Assembly: GCA_963716445.1 (NCBI GenBank)
Contig: OY970313.1
Location: 682,001 to 746,000, forward strand
Length of the DNA stretch: 64,000 nucleotides
Direction: 5' to 3'
DNA from: JAAYBF01 sp963716445
GTDB taxonomy: Bacteria > Actinomycetota > Thermoleophilia > Solirubrobacterales > Thermoleophilaceae
The notes beneath the pieces are model-generated. The model was not told where the DNA came from, ran no database searches, and was given only the letters and a program-made list of their open reading frames with translations. Of the stretch, positions 43,700 through 54,497 are shown in pieces (position 1 is the stretch's first letter; each line of letters starts with the position of its first letter). The position numbers were made by a program, and so were the translations under genes.

Positions 43700-44980
43700 A
43701 TGAGTGAGATCGCCGATCCGAGCCTGGCCGCTGCGGGGACGGCTCGGGTCGCGTGGGCGGAGGGGCAGATGCCCGTCCTGCGGTTGATCCGGGAGCGGTT
43801 CGCCGAGGAGCGACCGCTCGACGGGGTGCGGGTGGCGGCGTGCCTGCACGTCACGGCCGAGACGGCGTGCCTGGCGCGGACGCTGGTCGCCGGTGGGGCG
43901 GAGGTCGGGCTGTGCTCGGCGAACCCGCTCTCGACCCAAGACGACGTGGCGGCCGCGCTGGCCGAGGACGAGGGTGTCGACGTCCACGCCCGGCACGGCG
44001 AGGACATCGACAGCTACGTGGCCCACGTCTCGGCGCTCGTCGGCTCCGATCCGCAGATCACGCTCGACGACGGCGCCGACCTGCTGGCCGCGATCCACGC
44101 GCGCGTCGACGGCGCCGGGCAGGACGGGGGAGCCGCGGCGGCCGCCGGCCTGATCGGCGGCACCGAGGAGACCACCACCGGGCTGCTGCGCCTGCGCCGC
44201 CTCGAGGCCGAGGGCGCCCTGCGCTGTCCGGTCCTGGCGGTCAACGAGGCGCTCGCCGAGCGCACGCTCAACGATCGCTACGGAACCGGTCAGTCGGCCC
44301 TCGACGGGATCCTGCGCGCCGCCAACCTGCTGCTCGCCGGCCATACGCTGGTGCTGCTCGGATACGGCTTCGCCGGTCGGGGCATCGCCCAGCGCGCCCG
44401 CGGCGCCGGCGCCGCCGTGATCGTTTGCGAGGTCGACCCGCTGCGCGCGCTCGAGGCGCGCATGGAGGGCTACGAGGTGATGCCGGCGCTCGACGCCGCC
44501 GAGCGCGGCGACCTCTTCGTCACCGTCACCGGCTCGCGCTCCGTCCTGCGCCGCGAGCACTTCGAGCGGATGAAGGACGGCGCCGTGCTCGCCAACGCCG
44601 GCCACTTCGACGTCGAGGTCGACCTCGCCGATCTACGCACCCTCGCCACCGGCGGCGTCACCGCCGTCCTGCCGCTCGTCGACCAGTACGACCTCGGCGA
44701 CCGCCGTCTCAATTTGCTCGCCTCCGGCCGCGTCGTCAACCTTGCCGCCGGCGAGGGCCACCCCGCCGCGGTCATGGACGTGTCCTTCGCCCTCCAGGCG
44801 CTCGCCGCCGAGCACCTCGCCCGCAACCGCGACACGCTCGAGCCCGGCGTCCTCGACGTCCCCCGCGCGATCGACGACGAGGTCGCCCGCCTCAAGCTCG
44901 CCGCCCTCGACGTCCAGATCGACACCCTCACCCCAGCCCAGGAGGACTACCTCCAAGGCTGGCGCCCCGCCGGGTCCTAG
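43700..44980 (+). CDS. Divergent S-adenosylhomocysteine hydrolase paralogue with altered active site
   Basis: 426 residues, lacking the bacterial insertion and resembling the archaeal-length enzymes (RYGTGQSALDGILRAANLL). It keeps the His in CLHVTAETA (residue 50), the Asp in LDDGADLL (124), the Glu in GTEETTTG (157) and the NAD motif GYGFAGRGIAQRARGAGA. But the segment equivalent to TKSKFDN reads AERTLND: the catalytic Lys becomes Glu187, the Asp becomes Asn191 and the Asn becomes Asp192. The C-terminal KPDHYRY tail is also missing. It is therefore unlikely to be a normal hydrolase. It may bind SAH or an analogue, or form mixed oligomers with AhcY. No ribosome site is evident. Confidence 0.85.
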   Translation: MSEIADPSLAAAGTARVAWAEGQMPVLRLIRERFAEERPLDGVRVAACLHVTAETACLARTLVAGGAEVGLCSANPLSTQDDVAAALAEDEGVDVHARHGEDIDSYVAHVSALVGSDPQITLDDGADLLAAIHARVDGAGQDGGAAAAAGLIGGTEETTTGLLRLRRLEAEGALRCPVLAVNEALAERTLNDRYGTGQSALDGILRAANLLLAGHTLVLLGYGFAGRGIAQRARGAGAAVIVCEVDPLRALEARMEGYEVMPALDAAERGDLFVTVTGSRSVLRREHFERMKDGAVLANAGHFDVEVDLADLRTLATGGVTAVLPLVDQYDLGDRRLNLLASGRVVNLAAGEGHPAAVMDVSFALQALAAEHLARNRDTLEPGVLDVPRAIDDEVARLKLAALDVQIDTLTPAQEDYLQGWRPAGS

Positions 44981-45032
44981 TTTCCAGTGGCCGAGATATC
45001 GTTTATGCAGCAGGCGATCTCCCGGCGGCTGC

Positions 45033-45719
45033 CTAGTCAGCGTTCGTCAGCACCCGAGATGCACGGGCGATCCGGACCGCCGTCAGCCTCGCCGCACGGG
45101 GAGAGGTGTCGCTGTGGGTCGAGACGAGGTAGCCGTGCCGGCCCTCGTTCCACATCACGAGGGTGTGGCCGCCGTGGATGCCGCCGTGGGGGTAGGGCGG
45201 GGCCCTGAGGATCGCGGCTCGCAGCCCACGTACGCTGGTCGTCCCGACGCGACGGGTGGGTAGCGAGACGACTTCCGTGCCGACGACTCGCCCGCCCTTG
45301 GCACTCGCGTAGACCGGCACCGCCTCGCGCCGGGTCGTCACGCGAAGTAGCTTCCCGCCCCCCTCGAAGCCGGGTGGGAACCGCCTTTGCTGTCCTCCGA
45401 GCAGCACGTGGAAGACCGGCGACCGGAGGCCGAAGCCGTCCTGCGCCTCGAGCAAGTATGCGACGTCGCTCCCGTAGAGGCGCAGGCGAACCTTCCTCGG
45501 TTGCGACGCTTCGGGCCAGCCGGTGGGACAGAGCACCTCGAACGCCGCGACGTCCGCAGCCTCGCGACAGCCGGCGGCCACGCCTGGCGGCGCCGGGGGC
45601 AGCGAGTTGCCTCGGGACCTCTCCTGCCCACACCCGCCCAGCAGGGCCACGGCAACAGCCATCCACGGGACGCGACGACCAACGGCTACGCCTAGCGCTC
45701 GAGCGAATAGGACAGCCAA
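45033..45719 (-). CDS. Hypothetical lipoprotein
   Basis: 228 residues from a TTG at 45719. RRVPWMAVAVALLGGC gives a lipoprotein signal with lipidated Cys near residue 30; a shorter form from ATG 45662 is possible but would lack the basic n-region. The mature part has two cysteines (VAAGCREAADVAAFEVLCPTGWP), an aromatic SDVAYLLEAQDGFG and a C-terminal GGIHGGHTLVMWNEGRHGY that looks structured. No family recognised. It overlaps the upstream GNAT gene by 28 bases on the same strand. Confidence 0.55.
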   Translation of the reverse strand: MAVLFARALGVAVGRRVPWMAVAVALLGGCGQERSRGNSLPPAPPGVAAGCREAADVAAFEVLCPTGWPEASQPRKVRLRLYGSDVAYLLEAQDGFGLRSPVFHVLLGGQQRRFPPGFEGGGKLLRVTTRREAVPVYASAKGGRVVGTEVVSLPTRRVGTTSVRGLRAAILRAPPYPHGGIHGGHTLVMWNEGRHGYLVSTHSDTSPRAARLTAVRIARASRVLTNAD

Positions 45720-46144
45720 CGGTCGTCTCGCCTGCCGCCGACGCGGTCATAGACCGCTTGGGCGCGAAGGTTGTCCTTGGCCGTCTGCCACTGCAGGGAC
45801 TGCCCGCCCCGCTCGCGGACCCTCCGCGCGCACTCGGCGATCAGCTCGTCCGCCGCGCCGTCGCCGCGTGCGTCCGGATCGACGAAGAGGTCGTTCATCA
45901 CGCCGATCCGAGCTGCCGACGACGTCGACCAGGTCCAGAAGACCGTCGCGAAGCCGACCGCCCGTCCAGACACGTCCCGTGCGACGAGCTGGAACCCCTC
46001 GCGCACCGGATCCGCGATCAGCGCCTTCGACATCGCTGTCAGCGCCTCGTCGCTCGGAGCGACCTCGTAGAAGTCGCAGTACCCGCGCATCAACGGCAGC
46101 AGCTCCGCCAGGTCCGAGTCGCCAACCATGGAGATCGCAGCCAC
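45692..46144 (-). CDS. GNAT-family N-acetyltransferase
   Basis: 150 residues. Acetyl-CoA-binding region GVMNDLFVDPDARGDGAADELI (R/Q-x2-G-x-G/A type) and the C-terminal WQTAKDNLRAQAVYDRVGG are standard GNAT landmarks. Substrate unknown. The GTG at 46144 is selected because TAGGGT lies eight bases upstream; it is an N-terminally short, well-fitting domain. It is divergent from a nucleotidyltransferase gene. Confidence 0.85.
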   Translation of the reverse strand: MAAISMVGDSDLAELLPLMRGYCDFYEVAPSDEALTAMSKALIADPVREGFQLVARDVSGRAVGFATVFWTWSTSSAARIGVMNDLFVDPDARGDGAADELIAECARRVRERGGQSLQWQTAKDNLRAQAVYDRVGGRRDDRWLSYSLER

Positions 46145-46152
46145 GGCCCCCG

Positions 46153-46158
46153 ACCCTA
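46153..46158 (-). promoter_or_regulatory. -10 box of a leaderless promoter for the GNAT gene
   Basis: On the minus strand TAGGGT lies 8 bases before the GTG at 46144; no ribosome site is present. Confidence 0.45.
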
Positions 46159-46276
46159 ACTCCTGGACGCCGCTTCCGCGGGTGGCGACGGTGGTGCTTA
46201 TCCGCGCGGAGCTTGCGAGCACGGAAAGCACACGGGAGACAGGACCCGCGGCCACCGACGCTCGAGCCCTGTCCTG

Positions 46277-46282
46277 TACGGT
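46277..46282 (+). promoter_or_regulatory. -10 box for the nucleotidyltransferase gene
   Basis: TACGGT lies 9 bases before the ATG at 46292, leaving no room for a ribosome site. Confidence 0.4.
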
Positions 46283-46291
46283 CCCGCGCCG

Positions 46292-47290
46292 ATGAAGGCG
46301 ATGGTCCTAGCAGCCGGTCTCGGCACCCGTCTCAAGCCGATCACCTACGAGCTGCCGAAGCCGATGGTGCCGGTTCTCGACCGGCCCGTGATGGCGCACA
46401 TCGTGGGGATGCTCGAGCGTCAGGGCTTCACGGATCTGATTGCGAACCTCCACTACTACCCGGACACGATCCGCGACTACTTCGGCGATCGCCTGAGCTA
46501 CCGCTTCGAGGAGGAGCTGCTCGGCACGGCCGGCGGCGTCCGCAACGTCGCGGACTTCTTCGGCGACGATCCCGTCGTCGTCGTCTCGGGCGACGCCCTG
46601 ACCGACACCGATCTGAACGAGCTCGTCGAGCGCCACCGCAGCGCGGGCGGCATCGCGACGCTCACCGTCAAGAAGGTCGAGGACACGCGCGAGTACGGCG
46701 TGGTGATCCACGACGCCGACGGCCGCATCCAGGGATTCCAGGAGAAGCCCGATCCCGCCGAGGCGCTCTCGGAGCTCGGCAACTGCGGCATCTACTGCTT
46801 CTCGCCCGAGATCTTCGACTACTTCCCCGACGGCCCGTTCGCCGACTGGGCCAACGACGTCTTTCCGGCGCTGCTCGAGAACGACGTCCCGTTCCACGTC
46901 CACGAGATCGACGACTACTGGAACGACGTCGGCTCGCTCGGCGAGCTGCGCCAGGGCACCTGGGACGCGCTCGAAGGCAAGCTCGGGCTCGGCGTCACGG
47001 GCGCGCGGGTCGCCGACGGCGTGACCGCCGGAGACGGCACCAGCCTCGACGGCGTCGAGGTCGTCGAGGGGCCGGTATGGGTCGGGGCCGGGGTCTCCTT
47101 CGGCTCCGGCGTCCGTCTGATCGGCCCGATCGCGATCGGCGACGGCGCCACGATCGGCGACGGCGCCGCCCTGCGCGACACGATCGTCTTCCCCGGCACC
47201 GACGTCGCCCCGGGCGAGATCCTGATCGGCGCCATCCACGGCGGCGCCGGCATCGTCGACCGCCTCCGCCCGCTCGACGCCCTTTCCTAG
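46292..47290 (+). CDS. Sugar-phosphate nucleotidyltransferase
   Basis: 332 residues, paralogous in design to the protein at 39620. N-terminal MVLAAGLGTRLKPITYELPKPMVPVLDRP is the nucleotide-binding signature. VVVSGDALTDTDLNELVE (metal Asp), FQEKPDP and DDYWNDVGSLGELRQGTWD follow. A short beta-helix tail (GAGVSFGSGVRLIGPIAIGDGATIGDG) ends the protein. Likely forms GDP-mannose or dTDP/UDP-glucose; the base cannot be fixed from sequence. Stands alone, convergent with ctaG, with repeat copy C between them. Confidence 0.9.
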   Translation: MKAMVLAAGLGTRLKPITYELPKPMVPVLDRPVMAHIVGMLERQGFTDLIANLHYYPDTIRDYFGDRLSYRFEEELLGTAGGVRNVADFFGDDPVVVVSGDALTDTDLNELVERHRSAGGIATLTVKKVEDTREYGVVIHDADGRIQGFQEKPDPAEALSELGNCGIYCFSPEIFDYFPDGPFADWANDVFPALLENDVPFHVHEIDDYWNDVGSLGELRQGTWDALEGKLGLGVTGARVADGVTAGDGTSLDGVEVVEGPVWVGAGVSFGSGVRLIGPIAIGDGATIGDGAALRDTIVFPGTDVAPGEILIGAIHGGAGIVDRLRPLDALS

Positions 47291-47373
47291 CCCGCTACGG
47301 ACACCCTGGAGACCGATCGGACGATCGTGCACCCCCTGGTGTGCTCAACATTCCAACGGCGTCGCTAGCGTCC

Positions 47374-47452
47374 AGCGGAGGCGCGCAGCCGGACCGGTCC
47401 TACGGTCAGGTGGCGGGGTCTAGCGGGAGCGAGGTCCGGTGAGCACCGCAGC
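47374..47452. repeat. Structured dispersed repeat, copy C
   Basis: AGCGGAGG, then arm 1 GCCGGACC (47388-47395), a loop, CTAG at 47420-47423, and arm 2 GGTCCGGT (47433-47440) before GAGCACCGCAGC. The arms pair fully (one G-T) at 45 bases. CTAG supplies the ctaG stop codon, and arm 2 encodes the CtaG tail AAVLTGPRSR. Confidence 0.75.
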
Positions 47453-48295
47453 TTTTTCCATCCGCTCGCGGCGTTGCTGGTCGATCTCGGACTGGGTGAG
47501 CATGCGCGAGAAGAGGAACGCCAGGGCGATCACGAAGGTCAGCGACTGCTCGACCATCATGATCGCGCCGCCGGCGTTCTGGTCGTTGACGGCGCTGAGG
47601 CCCCAGATTCGCGGCACCTGCTCGTAGAAGGGGTAGAAGACGCTCGACGACCAGGTCAGGTAGAGCCCGAGCGCCGCCAGCCCGAACTTCGCCGCGCCGA
47701 TGTAGCCGAGCGTCTGGAAGCCCTTGAGCGGACGGCGCATCGGCACCGGCTGGACCAGCGGCCACCAGACGCAGACGCCCGCGGTGAAGAAGGAGGCGTG
47801 CTCGAGCAGGTGGACGACGGGGTGCTCGAGCGCCGCGTCGTAGAGCGCCGGGACGTGCCAGAGGTACATCAGCGACAGCCACAGCGCCAGGCCGGTCCAC
47901 GGCGAGGCGAATGGCCCCAGGCGGCGCTCGACGGTCATCAGGCGGCGCGTCGCCGGGCGCATGATCACCCGCGACAGGGAAAGCAGCAGGAGCAGCGGGG
48001 CGATGTCGCCGAGCAGCACGTGCTGGGTCATGTGCGCCGAGAAGAGGTAGTCCTCGCCGAGCCCGTCGAGCGGTGAGGCGACGGCGATCAGCAGCGCCAG
48101 CACGCCGGCCGTGAAGGCGAGCGCCTGCGGCCAACCGGCGCCGCGCCCATTCTCCTCGCGGCGGGCGGCGCGGAAGCGGCGCACGTAGACGAGCACGAGC
48201 AGCGCGATCGGCGCCAGCACCCCCGGGTCGGGCAGCCAGTGCAGCTGAGGGTCGGTCGCACCGACGAGCACGCCGTTGTCGCCGAGCACGCGCAC
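47420..48295 (-). CDS. ctaG: Cytochrome c oxidase assembly protein, Caa3 CtaG family
   Basis: About 291 residues with seven hydrophobic segments. The Caa3_CtaG signature is visible: SAHMTQHVLLGDIAPLLLLL (metal-handling His pair), WLSLMYLWHVPALYDAALEHP, HLLEHASFFTAGVCVWWPL. It assists copper centre or heme-copper oxidase assembly in the cytoplasmic membrane. The ten-residue tail (AAVLTGPRSR) and the stop codon come from repeat copy C. Start is GTG 48295 or 48289; CACAAT lies seven bases before the latter. Divergent from comF. Confidence 0.88.
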   Translation of the reverse strand: MRVLGDNGVLVGATDPQLHWLPDPGVLAPIALLVLVYVRRFRAARREENGRGAGWPQALAFTAGVLALLIAVASPLDGLGEDYLFSAHMTQHVLLGDIAPLLLLLSLSRVIMRPATRRLMTVERRLGPFASPWTGLALWLSLMYLWHVPALYDAALEHPVVHLLEHASFFTAGVCVWWPLVQPVPMRRPLKGFQTLGYIGAAKFGLAALGLYLTWSSSVFYPFYEQVPRIWGLSAVNDQNAGGAIMMVEQSLTFVIALAFLFSRMLTQSEIDQQRRERMEKAAVLTGPRSR

Positions 48296-48347
48296 GATTG
48301 TGTCACCGGCGCGCCGCCGGTCGGCGGGCCGCGGCGAGCATCGAGAG

Positions 48348-48992
48348 ATGCGACCGCTGGACGCCGTCCTCGGGCTGCTCGCCCCGCCGCTCTGCTGGTC
48401 CTGCGGTCGGGGCGCTCGCCCGCACGACCCGTTCTGCCGTGACTGCCGGACGCAGCTGCGCTGGCTTCCGCTCGGCCCTGTCGAGATCGCCGGCGTCGAG
48501 CTCTGGGCGCCGCTGGCGTACGAGGGCCCGGCGCGGGCCGTGGTCCGCGGGCTGAAGTTCCATGGCGCGACCGCGCTGGCGGCGCCGATGGCCGCCCAGA
48601 TCGTCGCCTGCGCCCCGGCGGGCACGCTGCGGCTGCCGGCGAGGCTGGTCCCGGTTCCGCTCCATCCCCGCCGCAGCCGCGCGCGCGGCTTCAACCAGGC
48701 GGAGCGCCTGGCGCGGGCGATCGCGCACCGCACCGGCATGCGCGTCGACGACTGCCTGGCGCGCCGCGGTCCGCCCGGCGCCCGGCAGCTGGGGCGCGGG
48801 CGCGAGGAGCGGCTGAGCGGCATCGCCGGCGCCGTGAGGCCGCGTCCCGGAGCGCGGCTTCCCACGGCCGCCGTGCTCGTCGACGACGTGGCGACCACCG
48901 GCGCGACGCTCGCCGCCTGTGCCGCGGCGCTGCGGGCCGGCGGGACCGAGCGCGTGGTCGCCGTCGCCTACGCGCGCACGCCGGGCAGATGA
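48348..48992 (+). CDS. ComF-family phosphoribosyltransferase-like protein
   Basis: 214 residues. A zinc ribbon opens the protein (CWSCGRGARPHDPFCRDC), then LRGLKF-like VVRGLKFHGATALA and the PRTase region with RGFNQAERLARAIAHRTG and VLVDDVATTGATLAACAAAL (PRPP-binding motif). ComF proteins are linked to DNA uptake in some bacteria and to phosphoribosyl chemistry, but their reaction is unsettled. ATG 48348 follows GAGAG. Confidence 0.88.
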   Translation: MRPLDAVLGLLAPPLCWSCGRGARPHDPFCRDCRTQLRWLPLGPVEIAGVELWAPLAYEGPARAVVRGLKFHGATALAAPMAAQIVACAPAGTLRLPARLVPVPLHPRRSRARGFNQAERLARAIAHRTGMRVDDCLARRGPPGARQLGRGREERLSGIAGAVRPRPGARLPTAAVLVDDVATTGATLAACAAALRAGGTERVVAVAYARTPGR

Positions 48993-49019
48993 CGGCCGCA
49001 ATTTCCGCGCACGAAGGTC

Positions 49020-49048
49020 TTGGTTGCCGCCCTTTGGGGCACTACTAT
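49020..49048 (+). promoter_or_regulatory. Two-part promoter of the HPF gene
   Basis: TTGGTT (49020-49025), a 17-base spacer and TACTAT (49043-49048) match a housekeeping promoter. The ribosome site GGGAGG at 49071-49076 precedes the ATG, so this gene has a conventional leader. Confidence 0.6.
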
Positions 49049-49080
49049 CCGAAGCAACTCCAAGCGATCCGGGAGGCCGC

Positions 49081-49416
49081 ATGCGCATCGCCATGAAAGG
49101 GCGCAACGTACCGGTAGACGACGGGCTCAAGGAGCGGGTGAACAAGAAGTTCGCCAAGGTCGAGAGACAGGTGTCCCCGCTGGCGGACATGGAGGTGGAG
49201 CTGATCGAAGAGCGCAACCCCTCGATCAGGGACTCGCAGGTGGTCGAGGTCACGCTGTACCTCAAGGGTGTGACGCTCAGGGCCCGCGAGGCGTCGGAGA
49301 GCATGGCGCGCTCCGTCAACCTCGTCGCGGAGGACCTGGCGCGCCAGGTCAAGCGCCACCGCGAGAAGCGCCGCAAGCGCAGGGAGGCGCGCAGGACCTC
49401 GCCGCGGCTCGCATAA
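49081..49416 (+). CDS. hpf: Ribosome hibernation promoting factor, short form (HPF/RaiA)
   Basis: 111 residues. MRIAMKGRNVPVDDGLKERVNKKFAKVER is the beta-alpha start of the family, with VEVTLYLKGVTLRAREASESMARSVNLVAEDLARQVKRHREKRR-type helix at the end. It binds the 30S decoding centre and silences ribosomes under stress. The lack of the C-terminal dimerisation domain found in long HPF is notable, since many actinobacteria carry the long form. GGGAGG ribosome site. It is separated from secA by a strong hairpin. Confidence 0.87.
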   Translation: MRIAMKGRNVPVDDGLKERVNKKFAKVERQVSPLADMEVELIEERNPSIRDSQVVEVTLYLKGVTLRAREASESMARSVNLVAEDLARQVKRHREKRRKRREARRTSPRLA

Positions 49417-49452
49417 CGGGCGGCCGCGCTCGCGCGCGACGTTCGGTGACCC

Positions 49453-49484
49453 GGGATGGATCCCGAAGGCTCGGGATCCATCCC
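49453..49484. terminator. 14-bp perfect hairpin between hpf and secA
   Basis: GGGATGGATCCCGA (49453-49466), loop AGGC, then TCGGGATCCATCCC (49471-49484). GGTGAC occurs just outside both arms. It lies 36 bases after the hpf stop and 20 bases before the secA -10 box, so it may insulate the two transcription units. No T-tract. Confidence 0.5.
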
Positions 49485-49504
49485 CGGTGACGCTGCCCCA
49501 TTGC

Positions 49505-49510
49505 TAGGCT
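49505..49510 (+). promoter_or_regulatory. -10 box of a leaderless promoter for secA
   Basis: TAGGCT stands exactly 7 bases before the secA ATG at 49518. No ribosome-binding sequence lies between, so secA mRNA is probably leaderless. Confidence 0.55.
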
Positions 49511-49517
49511 CGCCCCT

Positions 49518-52391
<2,874 letters not shown>

Positions 52392-52429
52392 CGAGCGTCC
52401 GATGACCGGGAACGCCACGACGATGTGCC

Positions 52430-53528
52430 ATGGCGCCTAGCGCCACTGGCCTCCGCGACCAGCTGAAGCTGCTCGCGGACTACCTTTGACCCCGCTTCGC
52501 TGAGCGAGCGCGCCGCCGCGCTGGAGGATCGGATGGGCGCGGAGGGCTTCTGGGACGACCAGGCCAGCGCCGCGAAGGTCTCGGCCGAGCACGCCCGCGT
52601 GCAGCGCCGGCTCGACGAGTTCCGCACGCTGGAGTCCGACGTCGGCGATCTCGAGGAGCTCGAGGAGCTGGCCTCCGAGGACGAGTCGATCGCGGCCGAG
52701 GTCGCGGAGCAGCGCGCGTCGATCGACGCACGGCTCGCCGCGCTCGAGGAGGCGCGGCTGTTCGCCGGCGACTACGACGCCGGCGACGCCGTCGTGACGG
52801 TCAACGCCGGCGCGGGGGGGACCGACTCTCAGGACTGGGCCGAGATGCTGCTGCGGATGCTGATGCGCTGGGCCGAGAGCCGGGACATGTCGGTCGAGCT
52901 CAAGGAGGCCAGCGAGGGCGAGGAGGCGGGCCTGAAGTCCGCCACCTTCACCGCCGCGGGCGAGAACGCCTACGGGCTCTTCTCGGCCGAGAAGGGCGTC
53001 CACCGCCTGGTCCGGATCTCGCCGTTCGACTCGGCCGCGCGCCGCCACACGGCCTTCGCCGGCGTCGAGGTCGCCCCGCTGGTCGAGGACGCCGTCGACG
53101 TCGAGATTGAGCCCGACGACCTCCAGATCGACACCTACCGCGCCTCCGGCGCCGGCGGCCAGCACGTCAACAAGACCGACTCCGCCGTGCGGATCACCCA
53201 CCGGCCGTCCGGGATCGTCGTCCAGTGCCAGAACGAGCGCTCGCAGACCGCCAACAAGGAGACCGCGATGAAGATGCTGCGCGGCAAGCTGATCGAGGCG
53301 GAGGAGCGCCGCCGCGCCGAGGAGATCGCCAAGGAGCGCGGCGAGGCCCAGGACGTCGGCTGGGGTTCGCAGATCCGCTCCTATGTACTGCACCCGTACA
53401 CGATGGTCAAGGATCACCGCACGAACGTCGAGATCGGCAACGTCCAGGGCGTCCTCGACGGCGATCTCGACGAGCTGGTGCGCGCCGAGCTGCTGCGCCG
53501 CGCGGGCGCCGCCGACGGCGACGGCTAG
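52430..53528 (+). CDS. prfB: Peptide chain release factor 2 (programmed +1 frameshift)
   Basis: Recognises UGA/UAA and releases the finished peptide. A 19-codon opening frame (ATG 52430) ends at in-frame TGA 52487. Skipping T52487 continues as DPASLSERAAALEDRMGAE and gives a 365-residue protein of normal RF2 length. Anticodon tripeptide SPF (near residue 198) and SGAGGQHVN (GGQ near residue 243) identify RF2 rather than RF1. The shift window CTT TGA C matches the classic prfB autoregulatory site, but the upstream Shine-Dalgarno-like booster is weak. Confidence 0.95.
52484..52490 (+). promoter_or_regulatory. prfB +1 frameshift site
   Basis: CTTTGAC: slippery CTT, in-frame TGA, then C, identical to the core of the E. 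coli prfB site. Low RF2 slows reading of TGA and favours the shift. Confidence 0.92.
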
Positions 53529-53579
53529 CCTGGCCGGCCCGGGGCGCGCGCCGCGCCTGCGTCGCGGGCGGGCGTTGCG

Positions 53580-53585
53580 TACAGT
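53580..53585 (+). promoter_or_regulatory. -10 box of a leaderless promoter for nadC
   Basis: TACAGT lies 7 bases before the nadC ATG at 53593. Confidence 0.5.
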
Positions 53586-53592
53586 CGCCGCC

Positions 53593-54417
53593 ATGCGCGA
53601 GCTGATCGCACGGGCCCTCGCCGAGGACGTCGGCGCGGGCGACCTCACCAGCGCCGCGGTCGTGCCGGCGGGCAGCGGCGCCGGCGCCGCGATCGTCGCC
53701 AAGGCGAGCGGCACGGTCGCCGGGATCGACGTCGCGGCGGCGACCTTCGAGGCGGTCGATCGAGGGCTCGAGCTCGAGCGGCGCGCCGCCGACGGCGATC
53801 GGATCGAGCCGGGCGGCGAGCTGCTCGCGGTGCGCGGGGACGCGCGCGCGATCCTCGCCGCCGAGCGCGTCGCGCTCAACTTCCTCGGCCGCCTGTCCGG
53901 CATCGCGACGCTGACGGCGCGCTACGTGGCCGCCGTGGAGGGAACCGGGGCGCAAATCCTCGACACCCGCAAGACGACGCCGGGCCTGCGCGCGCTCGAG
54001 AAGGCCGCCGTCGTCGCGGGCGGCGGGACGTCGCACCGCTCCGGCCTCTACGACGCGATCCTCGTCAAGGAGAACCACGTCCGCGTCGCCGGCGGCGTCG
54101 GCGAGGCGGCTCGACGCGCCCTGGCCGGAGCGCCGGAGGGCGTACAGGTCGAGGTGGAGGTCGAGAGCATGGCCGAGCTGAGCGAGGCGCTCGACGCCGG
54201 CGTCGAGCGGGTGCTGCTCGACAACATGGACACCGCCGCGCTGAGCGCCGCCGTCGAGCTCGCCGCCGGACGGGCGACGCTCGAGGCCTCGGGCGGGATC
54301 GGGCTCGACGACGTGCGGGCGGTGGCCGAGACGGGGGTCGACTTCGTCTCGATCGGCGCGTTGACGCACTCCGCTCCGGCGCTCGACGTGAGCCTGCTGT
54401 TCGAGCCCGAGGCCTGA
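53593..54417 (+). CDS. nadC: Nicotinate-nucleotide pyrophosphorylase (quinolinate phosphoribosyltransferase)
   Basis: 274 residues. Converts quinolinate and PRPP to nicotinate mononucleotide, CO2 and pyrophosphate. It has LAEDVGAGDLTS at the N-terminus, NFLGRLSGIATLTARYV, ILDTRKTTPGLRALEKAAV (PRPP/quinolinate Arg and Lys) and LVKENHVRVAGGV. The usual GGGxNHR loop reads GGGTSHR, with Ser in place of Asn. The C-terminal SGGIGLDDVRAVAETGVDFVSIG closes the barrel. It is followed closely by nadA, the preceding step of de novo NAD synthesis; nadB is not in the window. Confidence 0.94.
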   Translation: MRELIARALAEDVGAGDLTSAAVVPAGSGAGAAIVAKASGTVAGIDVAAATFEAVDRGLELERRAADGDRIEPGGELLAVRGDARAILAAERVALNFLGRLSGIATLTARYVAAVEGTGAQILDTRKTTPGLRALEKAAVVAGGGTSHRSGLYDAILVKENHVRVAGGVGEAARRALAGAPEGVQVEVEVESMAELSEALDAGVERVLLDNMDTAALSAAVELAAGRATLEASGGIGLDDVRAVAETGVDFVSIGALTHSAPALDVSLLFEPEA

Positions 54418-54423
54418 GCGGGC

Positions 54424-54429
54424 TACAAT
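54424..54429 (+). promoter_or_regulatory. -10 box for nadA
   Basis: TACAAT lies 7 bases after the nadC stop, giving nadA its own promoter and a leader of about 60 bases. Confidence 0.5.
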
Positions 54430-54438
54430 CAAGGGGCA

Positions 54439-54466
54439 GTCCGTGGCGCTCCCCCCGAGCGCGGAC
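54439..54466 (+). promoter_or_regulatory. Hairpin in the nadA leader
   Basis: GTCC-GTG bulge-GCGCTC, loop CCCCC, then GAGCGC-GGAC: a ten-pair stem with a three-base bulge at the start of the nadA leader. It lies well before the ribosome site AAGAGG (54484-54489). Could be regulatory or an mRNA 5' stabiliser. Confidence 0.35.
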
Positions 54467-54497
54467 GTTCATTTCGACACCGAAAGAGGTTCGAAAC

